Shown one piece after another: positions 60,388 through 64,000 of a DNA stretch of 64,000 nt; position 1 is the stretch's first letter, and the number at the start of each line of letters is the position of its first letter. The position numbers and the translations under genes were made by a program. The stretch comes from Nocardioides sp. 1609 (GTDB lineage: Bacteria > Actinomycetota > Actinomycetes > Propionibacteriales > Nocardioidaceae). Under the pieces are notes generated by a model. The model was given only the letters and a program-made list of their open reading frames with translations, made no database searches and was not told the origin of the DNA. Location: assembly GCF_004522105.1 (NCBI RefSeq), contig NZ_SPUJ01000003.1, positions 496,001-560,000 of the forward strand, given 5' to 3'.

Positions 60388-61601
60388 GACTGTGCGTCCT
60401 CCAGGACGGTGATGCCGGGGAGCTCCTTGCCCTCGAGGTACTCGAGGCTGGCACCGCCCCCGGTGGAGATGTGACCGAATGCGTCCTCGTCGAAACCGAG
60501 GGCGCGGACGGCGGCGGCGGAGTCGCCACCGCCGACGACCGACAGGCCGCCGCGGGTCGTGACCCCGGTCAGCGCCTCGGCGACGGCACGGGTGCCGTCG
60601 GAGAACTCGGGGGTCTCGAAGACGCCCATGGGACCGTTCCAGAAGACCGTCCGGGCGTCGGCCAGCGCCGCCGCGAAGTCGGCGCCCGAGGCCGGCCCGA
60701 TGTCGAGGCCGAGTGCGTCGGCCGGGATCTGGTCGGCGGGGACGACGCGCGGCTCCGGGCTCCGCTCGCCGCTGGGGAACGCCGTGTCGACGACGATGTC
60801 GCCGGGAAGCAGGATCTGCACCCCCGACTCCTCCGCGCGGGCCAGGTAGGCGCGGCAGACGTCGAGCTGGTCCTCCTCGAGCAGGCTCTTGCCGACCTCG
60901 TGGCCCTGGGCCTTGAGGAAGGTGAAGACCATCCCGCCGCCGATGAGCAGCTTGTCGGCCTTGCCGAGCAGGTTGTCGATGACGCCGAGCTTGTCGGAGA
61001 CCTTCGACCCGCCGAGGACGACGACGTAGGGCCGCTCGGGGTCGACGGTGAGGCGACGCAGCACGTCGATCTCGGTGGCGACGAGGCCGCCCATCGCGTG
61101 CGGGAGGCGCTCGGCGACGTCGTAGACGCTGGCCTGCTTGCGGTGCACGACGCCGAAGCCGTCGGACACGAAGGCGTCGGCCAGGGCGGCGAGCTCGTCG
61201 GCGAAGGCGCCGCGCTCGGCCGCGTCCTTGCTGGTCTCGCCGGCGTTGAACCGGACGTTCTCCAGCACCACGACCTGGCCGTCGGCCAGGTCGGCGACGG
61301 CGGCCTTCGCCGACTCCCCCACCGTGTCGGTGGCGAAGGCGACGTCGGCGCCGAGGAGCTCGCCGAGCCGGGCGGCCACCGGGGCCAGGGAGTACCGGTC
61401 CTCCGGTGCTCCCTTCGGCCGGCCGAGGTGCGCGGTCACGACCACGCGGGCTCCGGCGTCGACCAGGGTCCGGATGGTCGGGACGCTGGCGCGGATCCGG
61501 CCGTCGTCGGTGATGCTCGTGCCGTCGAGCGGCACGTTCAGGTCCGATCGCACCAGGACCCGCTTGCCCTGGACGTCGCCCAGCCCGGCGTACTCCCCCA
61601 T
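60384..61601 (-). CDS. pgk: Phosphoglycerate kinase
   Basis: The 405-residue two-domain kinase makes ATP from 1,3-bisphosphoglycerate. [36 protein letters not shown] and [43 protein letters not shown] are present. It starts 2 bp after gap and is coupled to tpiA. Confidence 0.96.
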
Positions 61602-61603
61602 CG

Positions 61604-63731
<2,128 letters not shown>

Positions 63732-63818
63732 GGGGGCGAGTCTTCCATGAGCGTCAACAACCCTCGGACCCCGTGTCCCCCACCGAATCGGCGGTGTGAG
63801 CCGGCCCTCCTCAGGCCC

Positions 63819-64000
63819 TCAGGACGCGTCGCCGTCGATGATCCGGGCGAACGCCGCCGCCAGCTTGGCCGGGTCGTGCCGCGGGCTGCCGTCGTCGGCG
63901 GCGACGTCGTCGACGACGAGCCGGGCGCCGGCGTCGTCGACGACCTGGCGGAGCTCGGCGAGCTGGTCGGCGGGCAGGTTGGCGGCGTCGGCGAGCACCG
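63819..64000 (-). CDS. yvcK: C-terminal end of YvcK (UDP-GlcNAc-binding, gluconeogenesis factor)
   Basis: Only the last 60 residues are in the window, ending with TGA at 63819-63821. The segment VVDDVAADDGSPRHDPAKLAAAFARIIDG matches the YvcK C terminus (..DVA..DG.PRHDP..LA..). It is read toward whiA, 87 bp away. The rest lies past the window edge. yvcK-whiA order is conserved with M. tuberculosis Rv1422-Rv1423. Confidence 0.85.
   Translation of the reverse strand, partial: VLADAANLPADQLAELRQVVDDAGARLVVDDVAADDGSPRHDPAKLAAAFARIIDGDAS

Overview
The window is chromosomal DNA from a very GC-rich actinomycete, most likely Nocardioides or a close relative. I infer this from GC-saturated codon use, actinobacterial marker genes (rbpA, whiA, an acVLRF1-type peptidyl-tRNA hydrolase, an opcA-containing pentose-phosphate operon, a SufR-led suf operon) and gene order. 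From the SPFH/NfeD pair through fabG-fabI, the ABC-F gene, suf, ctaA/ctaB, tkt-tal-pgi-zwf-opcA-pgl, secG-tpiA-pgk-gap to whiA and yvcK, the order follows the Mycobacterium tuberculosis Rv1422-Rv1488 region as I recall it. There are no rRNA or tRNA genes, insertion sequences, prophage or CRISPR array that I can see.

Layout. 0-5 kb: a truncated secreted protein, a small membrane protein, a TauE/SafE permease, an SPFH/NfeD membrane-quality pair, an ABC ATPase and an unknown protein. 5-12 kb: serB, a three-gene overlapping operon (holin-like/phosphodiesterase fusion, metallo-beta-lactamase fold, VTT/DedA protein), an SDR and a SixA-type phosphatase. 12-19 kb: a cyanophycin locus (cphB-cphA, a cupin, a YwaF-type membrane protein) facing a third gene that encodes a CphA relative without the ATP-grasp domain. 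19-32 kb: fabG-fabI, dodecin, moaA, a SURF1 protein, two exporters, an enoyl-CoA hydratase, an SDR/QueA-like pair and an ABC-F protein. 32-37 kb: a zinc metallopeptidase, a kinase-like protein, a phosphodiesterase, acVLRF1, and an ECF sigma factor with a membrane partner. 37.0-37.9 kb is a gene-free array of inverted repeats. 38-44.6 kb is the suf operon. 44.7-49.4 kb holds small membrane proteins, an ABC-2 exporter and heme A synthesis (ctaA, ctaB). 49.5-57.7 kb is the pentose-phosphate/glycolysis operon. 57.9-64 kb holds an AbiEi/DUF559-type protein, rbpA, secG, the tpiA-pgk-gap operon, whiA and the 3' end of yvcK.

How it works together. Most of the window is core metabolism: NADPH and pentose supply, triose glycolysis, Fe-S assembly, heme A synthesis and fatty-acid elongation. 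Genes in operons very often overlap by 4 bp (ATGA or GTGA), which suggests translational coupling. At 24 transcription-unit starts a TANNNT-like -10 hexamer lies only 6-8 nt before the start codon, the signature of leaderless transcripts; I used this to choose several starts.

The most interesting items are the ATP-grasp-less CphA paralogue beside a complete cyanophycin pair, three families of palindromic intergenic repeats (one of which supplies the end of a reading frame), a candidate SufR operator inside a leaderless promoter, and an acVLRF1 with an intact GGQ.
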